Part shown: in pieces, positions 36,246 through 45,530 of the stretch | Layout of the letters: the number at the start of each line of letters is the position of its first letter | Position numbering within the stretch: position 1 is the stretch's first letter | Assembly (NCBI GenBank): GCA_902611135.1 | Contig: CACLYL010000006.1 | Span: forward strand, 1-46,151 | Origin: an uncultured Fidelibacterota bacterium | Lineage (GTDB): Bacteria > Fidelibacterota > Marinisomatia > Marinisomatales > UBA1611 | Direction: 5' to 3' | DNA: 46,151 nt | Program-made: the position numbers and the translations under genes | The notes under the pieces: generated by a model | Database searches by the model: none | What the model was told of the DNA's origin: nothing | The model's input: the letters and a program-made list of their open reading frames with translations, nothing else

Positions 36246-37399
36246 TGTAATATTTTTATTGTTGATATTTTGGAAATTTTACTACCTAAAATGTATGAAG
36301 TAATAGATGAAAATGTTAATGACAATATTAATGTTAAGAGAATATTTTTAAACTCTAGATCAACAGGTAAGTAACTGATGAAATATACTGTATCAGGTAT
36401 TGAAATAAATTTATAAATACTTTGAAAAAAGATAATAATTATGCTCGATAGTGTCCCAAGACAAATTCCTATACCTGATAATTTTATGCCCATATAAAAG
36501 ATTATTTTTCTAATTGATATTTTGGAAGCACCAAGAGCTTTAAGCAAAGCTATTTCTTTTAGATTTTGCAATGAATTTAATGATAGGTTCATAGCCAAAT
36601 TAAAAGATGAAACAAGAAATATTAAGCTCAAAACTATGGTTGCACCAAGTTTCTCTAATTTCATCGCATCAACCAAAGATTTATTTAAATCTTCCCAAGA
36701 CTCTATTTTAATATTTTGACCTAATTTAGAATAAAGCTTATTCTTAATCTCATTTAATACTAAATCATCATTAATCCGTATATCACAAAATTTATCCTTT
36801 AGTTTCCTTTTAAATAATTTTTTTCCATCGAATAAGGTTAAAAATATATACTTATTATCATAATCCATGACATTTGATGAAAATATACTACCTACAATCA
36901 ATTTTCTCTTTATTGGTAAACCAAATCCAAGGTTTTGATCCAAAGGACTATATATTAAAATACTATCCCCAATATCCAAACCTAACCTCACTGCCAAATC
37001 TTTTCCTACCATTACTTCACCATTTTTTAATGGATTACCAATGTGTGAAATATCATACACTTTATCGAATTTGTTCATATTAATCGCTTTAAATGTCAAA
37101 ACACTAGATTCATTTGAATACTCCATAATAGCTTTTCTTTCAATAAAAAGAGACGTTTCTAAGATATCTTCAAAATCATTTAATTTATTCTCATCATAAA
37201 CCCCAGAAATACGTAAATCTCCTTCAAATCCTCTTAATTTATGTTTGATCAATTTTTCAAAACCATTCATTATTGATAATGCTGTAATTATAGAAAAACA
37301 ACCAGCTGCCATTCCAAATACAGATAAAAATTTAGATACAAAAACAAGCGGATTTTTTGATTTTGAAAATGATATTGATATTATTTTTTCCCAACTCAT
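36233..37399 (-). CDS. lolE: LolC/LolE-type permease (second copy)
   Basis: This 388-residue inner-membrane permease has one N-terminal helix with GFEKLIKHKL just after it, and a large periplasmic MacB-type domain (about 50-245). Three C-terminal FtsX helices follow, with LKEIALLKALGASKISIRKI between the first and second, a coupling-helix region contacting LolD. Together with the preceding paralogue it would make a LolCE heterodimer. The ATG overlaps the lolC stop as ATGA. The C/E assignment by order alone is tentative. Confidence 0.85.
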   Translation of the reverse strand: MSWEKIISISFSKSKNPLVFVSKFLSVFGMAAGCFSIITALSIMNGFEKLIKHKLRGFEGDLRISGVYDENKLNDFEDILETSLFIERKAIMEYSNESSVLTFKAINMNKFDKVYDISHIGNPLKNGEVMVGKDLAVRLGLDIGDSILIYSPLDQNLGFGLPIKRKLIVGSIFSSNVMDYDNKYIFLTLFDGKKLFKRKLKDKFCDIRINDDLVLNEIKNKLYSKLGQNIKIESWEDLNKSLVDAMKLEKLGATIVLSLIFLVSSFNLAMNLSLNSLQNLKEIALLKALGASKISIRKIIFYMGIKLSGIGICLGTLSSIIIIFFQSIYKFISIPDTVYFISYLPVDLEFKNILLTLILSLTFSSITSYILGSKISKISTIKILQWVK

Positions 37400-38553
37400 A
37401 AATATTTAAGAACCTTATTTGGATGAAGTTCTGAAATGTATTTTGTTGGTAACCATGAGGAAAATATTGAAAAGAGAAAAACCGAAATTGTTATATATAT
37501 ATAAGTTAAAAAGTCAAAATAAAATGGAATTTGATCCATAAAGTATATATCAGAAGGTATAGGTAATAGCATAAATTTTGTTTGAAGAAAAATTATTATT
37601 AAGGCAATGATTCCGCCTAAAAAGCTTCCAAATAGACTGATTATGCCACCCTGGATTATAAAAATAAATCTTAGAACAATATTCTCCATACCTTGGGCTT
37701 TTAAAATCCCAATTTGAGTAGATTTTTCAATTATTATCATTGAAAGAGCAGATAAAACATTAATAAGACCCACTAAAGCTATTAAGCCAAACATAATATA
37801 AGCTGGCCATCGCTGTAAATTAATCCACTCAAATAACAATGAGTGCTTATCTATTGAACTCTCAAAGTAATAAGGGTAAGCAATTTGATTTTTAAAATTA
37901 GCATTTACATTCTCATTTAAAATAAACCCTGAAATATGATTCTTTGGATAATTAAAGAGCGATCGAGCTTCATTGATATTTACATACACTAATATATCAT
38001 CATATTCTTGAATACCAGTTTCAAAAACATTTACTATTTTGAAGGGCTTAATTTTTGTATTGGTCCTGAAAGAGGGCTTTTGAAATGATTGGATATAAAT
38101 TATATCACCAATTTCAGAATCTATTTTGGTCAAAATATTTTGACCAATTATTATTTCTCCAACGTTTAAGGAATCACTGCTAAAGCTATTAATAAAATCA
38201 GGTAATATTTCCAAACCCTCAACTAAAATCCCTTCCGCATGATTACCATAACGCAACATGCTAAAGCCTTGTACATACCGATTTAGTTTTAAAGATGAAG
38301 TATTTGTATTTTGGAAATCATCATTTGGATTAAAAGATTGATTAAATATATTGGTGATCCTTCCTTTTCCGATAATCAGATCCAACTTTTCTATTATTAT
38401 TTTTTCAAAACCACTTATAATACTCGCGGTTAGCATTAGTGACGCAACTCCTATAGAAAGACCGCCAATTGCTAAAAAACTGGCATAATTTGAAAAGTTT
38501 TGCTTTTTATTTGAAAAAACATATCGTAATGCTAGTCTGAGACTAATTATCAT
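37396..38553 (-). CDS. lolC: LolC/LolE-type permease (first copy)
   Basis: The 385-residue protein has the LolCE layout: N-terminal RLALRYVFSNKKQNF followed by helix 1 and SGFEKIIIEKL, a periplasmic domain (about 50-260), then three FtsX helices with STQIGILKAQGMENIVLRFIF. It is a diverged paralogue of the next gene. The start is ATG at 38553, nine bases after lysS; its stop overlaps the next ATG. The combination lolC-lolE-lolD implies a true outer membrane with sorted lipoproteins, matching the lipoproteins encoded at both ends of the window. Confidence 0.86.
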   Translation of the reverse strand: MIISLRLALRYVFSNKKQNFSNYASFLAIGGLSIGVASLMLTASIISGFEKIIIEKLDLIIGKGRITNIFNQSFNPNDDFQNTNTSSLKLNRYVQGFSMLRYGNHAEGILVEGLEILPDFINSFSSDSLNVGEIIIGQNILTKIDSEIGDIIYIQSFQKPSFRTNTKIKPFKIVNVFETGIQEYDDILVYVNINEARSLFNYPKNHISGFILNENVNANFKNQIAYPYYFESSIDKHSLLFEWINLQRWPAYIMFGLIALVGLINVLSALSMIIIEKSTQIGILKAQGMENIVLRFIFIIQGGIISLFGSFLGGIIALIIIFLQTKFMLLPIPSDIYFMDQIPFYFDFLTYIYITISVFLFSIFSSWLPTKYISELHPNKVLKYL

Positions 38554-38562
38554 ATTTTTAGA

Positions 38563-40050
38563 TTACTCTGATTTCAGTATTGGAAATAAAATCACATCTT
38601 TAATCCATCTATTTTCTGTTAATAGCATTGTTAATCTATCAATCCCAATTCCTACACCTCCAGTTGGTGGCATGCCGCATTCCATTGCTTCAATAAACTG
38701 CGTATCAATAGGTTGTGCTTCAACATCTCCCTCCGCTTTGAACCTGGCTTGCTCTTCAAAACGTTTTCTTTGATCAATTGGATCATTGAGTTCAGAAAAT
38801 GAATTAGCAAATTCAGATCCTCCAATAAACAACTCAAATCTTTCAACCAAATTTCCTCTATTTTTACGATGTGCTTTAGCTAATGGAGAAATTACTTTTG
38901 GATAATCGATTATAAATGTTGGCTCTATCAATTTTGGCTCCACAAGGTTACTCATCAGATGATCTAGTAGTTGTCCTTTGTTTAAAGGATTTTTTGGTTC
39001 AATACCTTTTTCAATACAAACATTTTGTATTTCCGCTTCCGAACTATCCTCCAAATGATAACCCGTTTCTTTTTTTAATAACTCAAAATAACTAATTTTC
39101 TTGAATGGTCTGGTTAAGTCTATTTTTTTGTCTCCAATAGTAACTTTTTCTTTACCGATTGCTTTTGATGTTTTTGAAATAAGGTTTTCTACTATTTTCA
39201 TACAATCGTTATAATCACAATAGGCTATGTAAAATTCCAACATAGTAAATTCTGGATTATGGCTTCTATCAACACCTTCATTTCTAAAGTCTTTTGAAAT
39301 TTCATAGACCCGTTCAAAACCGCCAATGATTAATCTTTTTAGATATAGTTCATCAGCTATTCTTAAAAATAAATTTTGCTTTAAACTATTATGATACGTT
39401 GTGAATGGTCTAGCACTTGCTCCGCCATAGATTGGTTGTAAAATTGGAGTTTCCACCTCTAAAAATCCTAAGCCATCTAGAATATTTCTTAACTCTTTAA
39501 TTATTAGAGACCTATTAATAAAAGTTTTTCGAATATCTGTATTTAAAATTAAATCTAAATGTCGATTTCTATATCTTTGTTCTTTATCTTTAAATCCATC
39601 AAATATTTTCCCATCCTTTTCCTTTACAATTGGTAAAGGTCGAATGCTTTTTGCTAAAATAGTCAATTCAGATGTGTTTATAGAAATTTCATTTGTCTTG
39701 GTTTTAAATACTTTACCAGACACGCCAACGATATCTCCAATATCAAGCAAGCTGAAATTTTTATAATTATTATCACCTATATTGTTTTGTTTTATAAAAA
39801 TTTGAATTTTACCATTTTGGTCCATTATCTGAGCAAAAGAGGCTTTCCCCATTTTTCTGATTGCCATTAAACGGCCTGCAATTTTGATTGTTTTACCTTC
39901 CAAAATATTGAAATTATTGATTATTTCTAAACTCATATGCGAAGGTTCAAATTTATATGGGAATGGATTAACTCCATTTTCAACTAATTTTTTCAGTTTT
40001 TCTTTTCTGTGCTGAATTATTTGGTTTAAGCTTTTTTGTTCCTCTGCCAT
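38563..40050 (-). CDS. lysS: Lysyl-tRNA synthetase, class II
   Basis: LysRS charges tRNA-Lys. The 495-residue protein has an N-terminal OB-fold (about 50-160; GRLMAIRKMGKASFAQIMDQNG). The class II core has motif 1 FLEVETPILQPIYGGA, motif 2 FRNEGVDRSHNPEFTMLEFY, and motif 3 GVGIGIDRLTML at the C-terminus. Length is typical of bacterial LysS. The ATG shares a base with the prfB stop (TAATG), so translation is probably coupled to RF2, the same prfB-lysS pairing as in E. coli. Confidence 0.97.
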   Translation of the reverse strand: MAEEQKSLNQIIQHRKEKLKKLVENGVNPFPYKFEPSHMSLEIINNFNILEGKTIKIAGRLMAIRKMGKASFAQIMDQNGKIQIFIKQNNIGDNNYKNFSLLDIGDIVGVSGKVFKTKTNEISINTSELTILAKSIRPLPIVKEKDGKIFDGFKDKEQRYRNRHLDLILNTDIRKTFINRSLIIKELRNILDGLGFLEVETPILQPIYGGASARPFTTYHNSLKQNLFLRIADELYLKRLIIGGFERVYEISKDFRNEGVDRSHNPEFTMLEFYIAYCDYNDCMKIVENLISKTSKAIGKEKVTIGDKKIDLTRPFKKISYFELLKKETGYHLEDSSEAEIQNVCIEKGIEPKNPLNKGQLLDHLMSNLVEPKLIEPTFIIDYPKVISPLAKAHRKNRGNLVERFELFIGGSEFANSFSELNDPIDQRKRFEEQARFKAEGDVEAQPIDTQFIEAMECGMPPTGGVGIGIDRLTMLLTENRWIKDVILFPILKSE

Positions 40051-41166
40051 TATTCTTTTTCCCTGATTTCGTTGTTTATTGAATTTAAAAGATAAGCTCT
40101 AATAAATTGATTAATATTACCATCCATTATTGATTGTGTATTTCCTGTTTCATAATTAGTCCTGTGATCCTTTACCAATTGGTATGGATGAAACACATAT
40201 GACCTTATTTGACTTCCCCATCCAATATCTAATTTTTGATTTTCAAGTTCCTTATTTTTTTCTTTTTCTTTATCTATTTCTAATTGATATAACCTCGCTT
40301 TCAATATTTTCATAGCTTGGCTCTTATTTTTATGCTGCGATCTTTCATTTTGACATTGAGAAACAATCCCTGTGGGCAAATGAGTTAACCTAACTGCAGA
40401 GTCTGTTTTATTGACATGCTGACCTCCCGCACCGCTGGCTCTATATGTATCAATTCTAAGATCACTTGGATTTATAATTATCTCAATATCCTCTGCAACA
40501 GCAGGGTAAACAAAGACCGATGCAAATGATGTATGTCTTCTGTTATTGGAATCAAAAGGAGATATACGAACCATCCTATGTACACCCATTTCAGATTTGA
40601 TCAAGCCGTAGGCATTTTCACCTTTTAGTTCAAATGTAACCTCTTTTAGTCCTGCTTCATCTCCTGAGTGGAAATCTATTATCTTGAGAGAAAGATTTTC
40701 CATCTCAGCCCATCTCTTATACATTCTGTACAACATCTGGACCCAATCTTGACTTTCTGTTCCGCCAGCACCTGGGTGAATAGAAATGATAGCATTTTTA
40801 GAATCAGCAGAATTTCCAAGAGTTAATTTTAATTCAAGGTCTTCGATTTTGATGACGTAAAAGTCAAGCTCTTTTGATAACTCATTTAATTCAATATCCC
40901 CGCACTCTGCAAACTCTACTAAAATCTCCAAATCATCATGAATCTTTTTTAAATCTACCCAACTCTTTATTTCCTTTTCAATGATTGATATTTTTTTTAA
41001 ACAATTAGATGCGCTTTGGCTGTCTTCCCAAAAGTTATTTTTTAAGGTCTTATCTTTTAACCTTTTTAAAGTTCGATTTTTTGACTCTAGGTCAAAGATA
41101 CCTCCTCATCTCAAATTCTTTTAATTTTGCATTTTTAAACTTTTCTTTTAAATCAAATAGTTCCAT
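40050..41166 (-). CDS. prfB: Peptide chain release factor 2, with programmed +1 frameshift
   Basis: RF2 terminates at UGA and UAA. The gene starts at ATG 41166; 24 codons later the frame meets an in-frame UGA at 41094-41092. Skipping one base at CTT-T leads into the long frame ending at 40050, for a product of about 371 residues, the normal RF2 length. The joined N-terminus (FDLKEKFK before, LDLESKNRTLKRLKD after, then NNFWED) matches RF2. Further on come the UGA-reading tripeptide SPF in RISPFDSNNRRHTSF and the catalytic GGQ in GAGGQHVNKTDSAVRLTH. A TTG at 40931 would give a 293-residue fragment lacking domain 1. The stop overlaps the lysS ATG. Confidence 0.96.
41091..41106 (-). other. Programmed +1 ribosomal frameshift site of prfB
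   Basis: On the minus strand the order is AGGAGG (41106-41101), TAT, CTT, TGA, C. It is the known RF2 autoregulation site: an internal Shine-Dalgarno three bases before the CTT slip codon, a UGA stop and the following C. E. coli has AGGGGG in the same place. When RF2 is scarce the ribosome pauses at UGA and slips to +1. It also shows that UGA is a stop codon here. Confidence 0.95.
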
Positions 41167-41215
41167 TATAAAATTTACTACTTGTAATTTCTATCGCGCT
41201 ATCATATAAATTATC

Positions 41216-41992
41216 TTAGTCCCCAGAAGAGATAAATAATCTTTCATTCAAATACCTTCTCAATGTCATTTCATCATGGTCTAAATGTGTAAAGCGACCA
41301 TTTTCTGCAGTTAATATAGATCCTTTTTCTTCACTAACAATTATAACTATTGCATCAGATTCTTCCGAAATACCCAAAGCCGCTCTATGTCTTGTACCCA
41401 TATCAGGTAAAATCATCTGACTCTCAGTTAAAGGAAGAATACATCCAGCCGCTTCAATAAGGGTATTCTGTAAAATGATTGCGCCGTCATGCATTGGGGA
41501 TTCAGGATTGAATATTGAAATTACTAGTGGGGTAGATATTTCTGCTTTGAGTTGTATTCCTGCATCCTTGTAGGACCGCAGGCCTGTTTCTCTTTGAATA
41601 ACAACTAGAGCTCCCCATTTTTTTTCAGATAAAGTTAGAGATGATTCTACAAGAGCCTCTACAGATCTGGTAGTACTCATCATGAAGATACCCTGGAAAA
41701 ATTTTGTTTGCCCAACATGAATCAATAATCTTCTGATCTCTGGCTGGAAAAGAATTACAAAGGCAACTACCCAAACTGTTTGAAATTGATTAACAAGCCA
41801 AGACATCGCGCTTAATCCAAGGGAATTAAATAAAAAGGAAGCAATCAGTAATATTACCAAACCTATTAACATCTGACCTGCTCTGGTTTCTTTAAAATAC
41901 TGATATACTTTGTAAAATATCCAAGTAACGAGTGAAATATCAATAACATCAACTAATGTCAACGATAAAAACCCTATTTGAAATAATTTCAT
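41216..41992 (-). CDS. cdaA: Diadenylate cyclase CdaA (c-di-AMP synthase)
   Basis: CdaA makes the second messenger c-di-AMP from two ATP. The 258-residue protein has three membrane helices in the first 85 residues. The DAC domain follows (about 105-245), with the catalytic MHDGAIIL (Asp-Gly-Ala 169-171) and GTRHRAALG (Arg-His-Arg 201-203). This is the usual membrane-bound form, often beside cdaR and glmM in Firmicutes; here it follows folP by two bases, and no cdaR is present. The start is ATG at 41992. Confidence 0.93.
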   Translation of the reverse strand: MKLFQIGFLSLTLVDVIDISLVTWIFYKVYQYFKETRAGQMLIGLVILLIASFLFNSLGLSAMSWLVNQFQTVWVVAFVILFQPEIRRLLIHVGQTKFFQGIFMMSTTRSVEALVESSLTLSEKKWGALVVIQRETGLRSYKDAGIQLKAEISTPLVISIFNPESPMHDGAIILQNTLIEAAGCILPLTESQMILPDMGTRHRAALGISEESDAIVIIVSEEKGSILTAENGRFTHLDHDEMTLRRYLNERLFISSGD

Positions 41993-41994
41993 TA

Positions 41995-42846
41995 TTAAGA
42001 TTTCATTATTTTTTCAATAATTTCCACTGATCTCTTTATTTTTTTTACATCATGAACTCTTAAAATACTTGCTCCATTCAGAATACAAAAAAGACTTGAT
42101 GCTATTGTGCCCTCAATAACATCATTAGAGTTTGTTTTTAGAGTTTTTGTCAAAAAAGACTTTCTACTAGTTCCTACCAAAATAGGGTATCCTAAATGAC
42201 AAAATTTATTAATATTTTTGAGTATAATGAAGTTTTGATCTAGACTTTTTCCAAAGCCTATTCCAGGATCTAGGATGATTTTATCATCTTTAATTCCATA
42301 AGATTTTGCTAGATCAATTTGAGTTTTAAAAAAAAAAGAAATCTCTGATATTAAATCAGTATAGTGAGTATTATCCTGCATATTTTCTGGTTTACCTCTC
42401 ATATGCATAATAACTATCGGAACTTTCGTTTTTGATATTAGCGATGCCATTTTATCACAACCTTTTAGGCCTGTAATATCATTTACTAGATCAGCACCAA
42501 AATTTATTGCTTCTGATGCTACCTCAGATTTATATGTGTCAATTGAGATCAAGGTATCTGGAAAATTTTTCTTGATCAAGTTTACTACAGGAGTTACTCT
42601 CTTTAACTCTTCAGTTATAGTCACAGGTGAAGATCCGGGTCGTGATGATTCACCACCAATGTCAATAATATCTGCACCATTTTTTATTAAATTTTCAGCA
42701 TGATTTAATGCATCGGAAGGTCTTAAAAAGTATCCACCATCACTAAACGAGTCAGGGGTTACATTTAATATACCCATAATTGTGGTTTTCTTGTTTAAAC
42801 TTAGTGTAGATCTTTTTACATTATTAGAGTTGAAGATCTTTTCCAA
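41995..42846 (-). CDS. folP: Dihydropteroate synthase
   Basis: FolP condenses p-aminobenzoate with a pterin diphosphate in folate synthesis, the sulfonamide target. The 283-residue TIM barrel has IMGILNVTPDSFSDGG, IIDIGGESSRPGS, and the later motifs ISIDTYKSEVA, IILDPGIGFGK and VGTSRKSFL. All substrate-binding residues look intact. The start is TTG at 42846, eight bases after ftsH; the next ATG within the conserved MGILN block would be too late. It sits in the ftsH-folP order common in bacteria. Confidence 0.95.
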   Translation of the reverse strand: MEKIFNSNNVKRSTLSLNKKTTIMGILNVTPDSFSDGGYFLRPSDALNHAENLIKNGADIIDIGGESSRPGSSPVTITEELKRVTPVVNLIKKNFPDTLISIDTYKSEVASEAINFGADLVNDITGLKGCDKMASLISKTKVPIVIMHMRGKPENMQDNTHYTDLISEISFFFKTQIDLAKSYGIKDDKIILDPGIGFGKSLDQNFIILKNINKFCHLGYPILVGTSRKSFLTKTLKTNSNDVIEGTIASSLFCILNGASILRVHDVKKIKRSVEIIEKIMKS

Positions 42847-42854
42847 GAAAAGTA

Positions 42855-44924
42855 CTAATTTTTAAGTTTGGAAGATCTTGATTGGGTTATAGTTGATGTA
42901 ACTTCTTTAGTTTTTTCATCACTGGTAGGTTTTTTTTGGTTACGTTTATTGGAGTTATATCTTCTGTTCGGGTTACTTTTTCTAGATCTTTTATTTTCGT
43001 TTAAGGGCCTAGTAAGTTTTTGTCCTTTTAAAATTAATTTTAGATCATCAGAATCGATGGTTTCATATTTAAGAAGCTCTTTGGCAATTCTTTGCAAGAT
43101 TTCAATATTTTTTCTAAGTATTTCATCAGCTAGTCTTTGTGAGTCCCTAACAATTCTTGATATCTCTTCATCTATCATTCTAGCAGTAACTTCACTAAAG
43201 TCTCTTGTAGATTGAAAATCACGGCCTAAAAAAACTTCTTCATTTTTTTTACCAAAAGTCATCGGACCTAAAAGATCACTCATACCCCATTCAGTCACCA
43301 TTTTTCTTGCAATTTGAGTTGCTTGTTCAATATCATTCCCTGCACCTGTTGTCATTTCGTTAAAAATAAGCATCTCAGCACTCCTTCCCCCCATAAGTAT
43401 AGCAAGACGACCCTCAACAAATTCTCGAGTATATCCATGCTTTTCGTCCATTGGAAGCTGCATGGTAACTCCTAGGGCTCTACCCCTTGGAATGATCGTT
43501 ATTTTGTGAACAGGGTCAGCACCTTTAGTTTTTATAGCAACCAGTGCATGACCTGCTTCATGAAATGCAGTAACCTCTTTCTCTTCTTTAGATAAAATCA
43601 TACTTTTTCTCTGTACACCCATCATAACTTTATCCTTCGCTTCCTCAAAGTCTATCATGTCAATAGATTTTTTCCTTTTTCTTGCTGCTAATAAAGCTGC
43701 CTCATTAACAACATTAGCTATGTCTGCACCAACCATTCCAGGCGTACCTTTAGCTAATGATTCTAGATTAACCTTTCTGTGGTTAATTACCACTTTTTTT
43801 GTATGTACTTTTAAAATACCTAATCGACCTTTCAGGTCAGGAACATCAACAACTATTTGACGATCAAATCTTCCAGGTCTCAATAGAGCAGGATCCAAAA
43901 CATCAGGCCTATTCGTTGCGGCGAGAACAATTACATTTTGAGAATTATCAAAACCATCCATTTCTACCAGTAATGCGTTTAAAGTTTGCTCTCTTTCATC
44001 ATGACCACCTCCAATACCAGCTCCTCTTTGTCTACCAACTGCATCCATCTCATCTATAAAGACAATACAAGGACAGCTTTTTTTTGCTTGATCAAATAAG
44101 TCTCTGACCCTTGATGCACCAACCCCAACAAACATTTCAACAAAGTCTGCACCGCTTAAACTATAGAATGGAACGCCGGCTTCTCCAGCGACTGCTCTGG
44201 CCAACAGAGTTTTTCCGGTGCCTGGAGGACCAACTAGTAGTGCACCCTTAGGCACTTGAGCTCCTAAGCGTTGAAATCTTTTTGGAGTTTTTAAAAAATC
44301 AATCACTTCCTTTAGCTCTTCCTTTGCTTCCTCGCATCCAGCAACATCTTTGAAAGTAACCCTAGGCTGATCAGACGTCCATAATGCAGCTTTGCTTTTA
44401 CCAAATTTAAATATACTGCCAACTCCACCTGCTCCTCCCTGCATTCGCCGGATCATAAAAAACCAGAAGCCTATTAATAGAATCCATGGCAGCATATTTA
44501 GCAGATAACCTGTCCAGTCAATGGATTCTTCCTTGAAGGTATATTCAACACCTGCACTATCCCATTCTTCTGTTATGGCCCTGTCTAAAAATGGAAGCTT
44601 CAGTTTAAAATGGGTTATATTATCTAGCGTTAGACCAGAGGAAGATTGGATTGATTTAGGTTGCTTAAACTCTCCGTAGAAGATTTCTCCTGTTATGACA
44701 CCTTTAAGAATTTCTTTATTTTTTAAGTAGTTCTTGTAGTCTGAGAACTCAACCTCAACCTCTCTTTTGTTTGATTCAGTTAAAGTTCCGGATACGTAAA
44801 CAGCAAAAAAGATGATCAACAACCAGACTAGACTAGTTTTACTCGCCCTTTTCCAATCGAAATTCTCTTTACTTTTAGACTTATTAGAATTATGTTTTTT
44901 ATTTCTGCTGTTTTTTCTTTCCAT
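42855..44924 (-). CDS. ftsH: ATP-dependent zinc metalloprotease FtsH
   Basis: FtsH is the membrane-anchored AAA+ protease that removes damaged or short-lived membrane and cytoplasmic proteins. The 689-residue protein has two membrane helices (about 30-47 and 140-158) flanking a periplasmic domain. Walker A is GPPGTGKT (232-239), Walker B CIVFIDEMDA, and the second region of homology ATNRPDVLDPALLRPGRFDR. The zinc site is HEAGH (455-459) with Asp in GAGNDIEQAT. The last 40 residues are basic and low-complexity. A GGAAAGAG-type ribosome site precedes ATG 44924. Confidence 0.97.
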   Translation of the reverse strand: MERKNSRNKKHNSNKSKSKENFDWKRASKTSLVWLLIIFFAVYVSGTLTESNKREVEVEFSDYKNYLKNKEILKGVITGEIFYGEFKQPKSIQSSSGLTLDNITHFKLKLPFLDRAITEEWDSAGVEYTFKEESIDWTGYLLNMLPWILLIGFWFFMIRRMQGGAGGVGSIFKFGKSKAALWTSDQPRVTFKDVAGCEEAKEELKEVIDFLKTPKRFQRLGAQVPKGALLVGPPGTGKTLLARAVAGEAGVPFYSLSGADFVEMFVGVGASRVRDLFDQAKKSCPCIVFIDEMDAVGRQRGAGIGGGHDEREQTLNALLVEMDGFDNSQNVIVLAATNRPDVLDPALLRPGRFDRQIVVDVPDLKGRLGILKVHTKKVVINHRKVNLESLAKGTPGMVGADIANVVNEAALLAARKRKKSIDMIDFEEAKDKVMMGVQRKSMILSKEEKEVTAFHEAGHALVAIKTKGADPVHKITIIPRGRALGVTMQLPMDEKHGYTREFVEGRLAILMGGRSAEMLIFNEMTTGAGNDIEQATQIARKMVTEWGMSDLLGPMTFGKKNEEVFLGRDFQSTRDFSEVTARMIDEEISRIVRDSQRLADEILRKNIEILQRIAKELLKYETIDSDDLKLILKGQKLTRPLNENKRSRKSNPNRRYNSNKRNQKKPTSDEKTKEVTSTITQSRSSKLKN

Positions 44925-44963
44925 CTCTTTCCTTATTTAATAAAATTTCTGATATCTATATAG

Positions 44964-44979
44964 TACAATTTACGTGCCA
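44964..44979 (-). promoter_or_regulatory. Sigma54-like promoter candidate upstream of ftsH
   Basis: On the minus strand TGGCACGTAAATTGTA (44979-44964) lies 40 bases before the ftsH ATG. It matches the -24/-12 consensus TGGCACG-N4-TTGCA except T for C in the -12 dinucleotide. A good sigma70 pair was not seen in the 84-base gap. AT-rich DNA gives chance matches, and sigma54 is not documented here, so this is only a candidate. Confidence 0.25.
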
Positions 44980-45008
44980 AAACATGGTAAAGTACATAAT
45001 GACATAAA

Positions 45009-45530
45009 TTATTTTAAAATGTATATTTCTTTTAAATTTCTAAATCTCTGATTATAATCAAGGCCAAATCCTACAACAAATTCCTGTTTAATTTCAAACC
45101 CAATATATTCGTTTATCAATTGAAAATTAAACTTGTTGGATTTTTTTAGCATTGCTACTACGGAAATCGATCGACAATTTTTCTCTTTAAATTTTTTTAA
45201 CAAAAAATTGATAGTTTTTCCAGAGTCTATAATATCTTCCACAATTATTATATGCCTGCCGCTAATGTTAAAAGAAATATCTTTTTCTAGGATGATTTTC
45301 CCAGTTGTTTTTTTTCCTCGGTAACTACTAACCTTTAAAAAGTCAATTTCACAATCAATACTAAGTGACCTTATAAGATCTGCAAAAAAGATAAAACTAC
45401 CATTAAGTACACAAACTAATATTGGAATTTCGGTAGTAAAATTTTTCGAGATTGAACAACCTATTTGATTAATTCTTTTTTGAATTTGAGCTTTGTTAAA
45501 TAAAATTTCAAAGTTTGGTTTTTTTTTCAA
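45009..45530 (-). CDS. hpt: Hypoxanthine(-guanine) phosphoribosyltransferase
   Basis: Hpt salvages hypoxanthine and guanine to IMP and GMP. The 173-residue protein has the PRPP-binding motif IIIVEDIIDSGKTINFL near residues 93-109, VCVLNGSFIFFADLIR early, DFLKVSSYRG, and EFVVGFGLDYNQRFRNL at the C-terminus, all family signatures. The start is TTG at 45530; a good AAGGA lies six bases upstream and the TTGA overlaps the tilS stop. Order tilS-hpt-ftsH is widely conserved. Confidence 0.95.
   Translation of the reverse strand: MKKKPNFEILFNKAQIQKRINQIGCSISKNFTTEIPILVCVLNGSFIFFADLIRSLSIDCEIDFLKVSSYRGKKTTGKIILEKDISFNISGRHIIIVEDIIDSGKTINFLLKKFKEKNCRSISVVAMLKKSNKFNFQLINEYIGFEIKQEFVVGFGLDYNQRFRNLKEIYILK

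Noticed and set aside
40050-40931. prfB as a 293-residue gene from TTG 40931
   Set aside because: It lacks RF2 domain 1; the upstream ATG 41166 plus the canonical frameshift site restores normal length.
43868-44059. Long antisense ORFs opposite ftsH, clpC, tamB, dnaK and lysS
   Set aside because: They run opposite strongly conserved coding sequence, have no ribosome sites and read as low-complexity shadows of the real frames.
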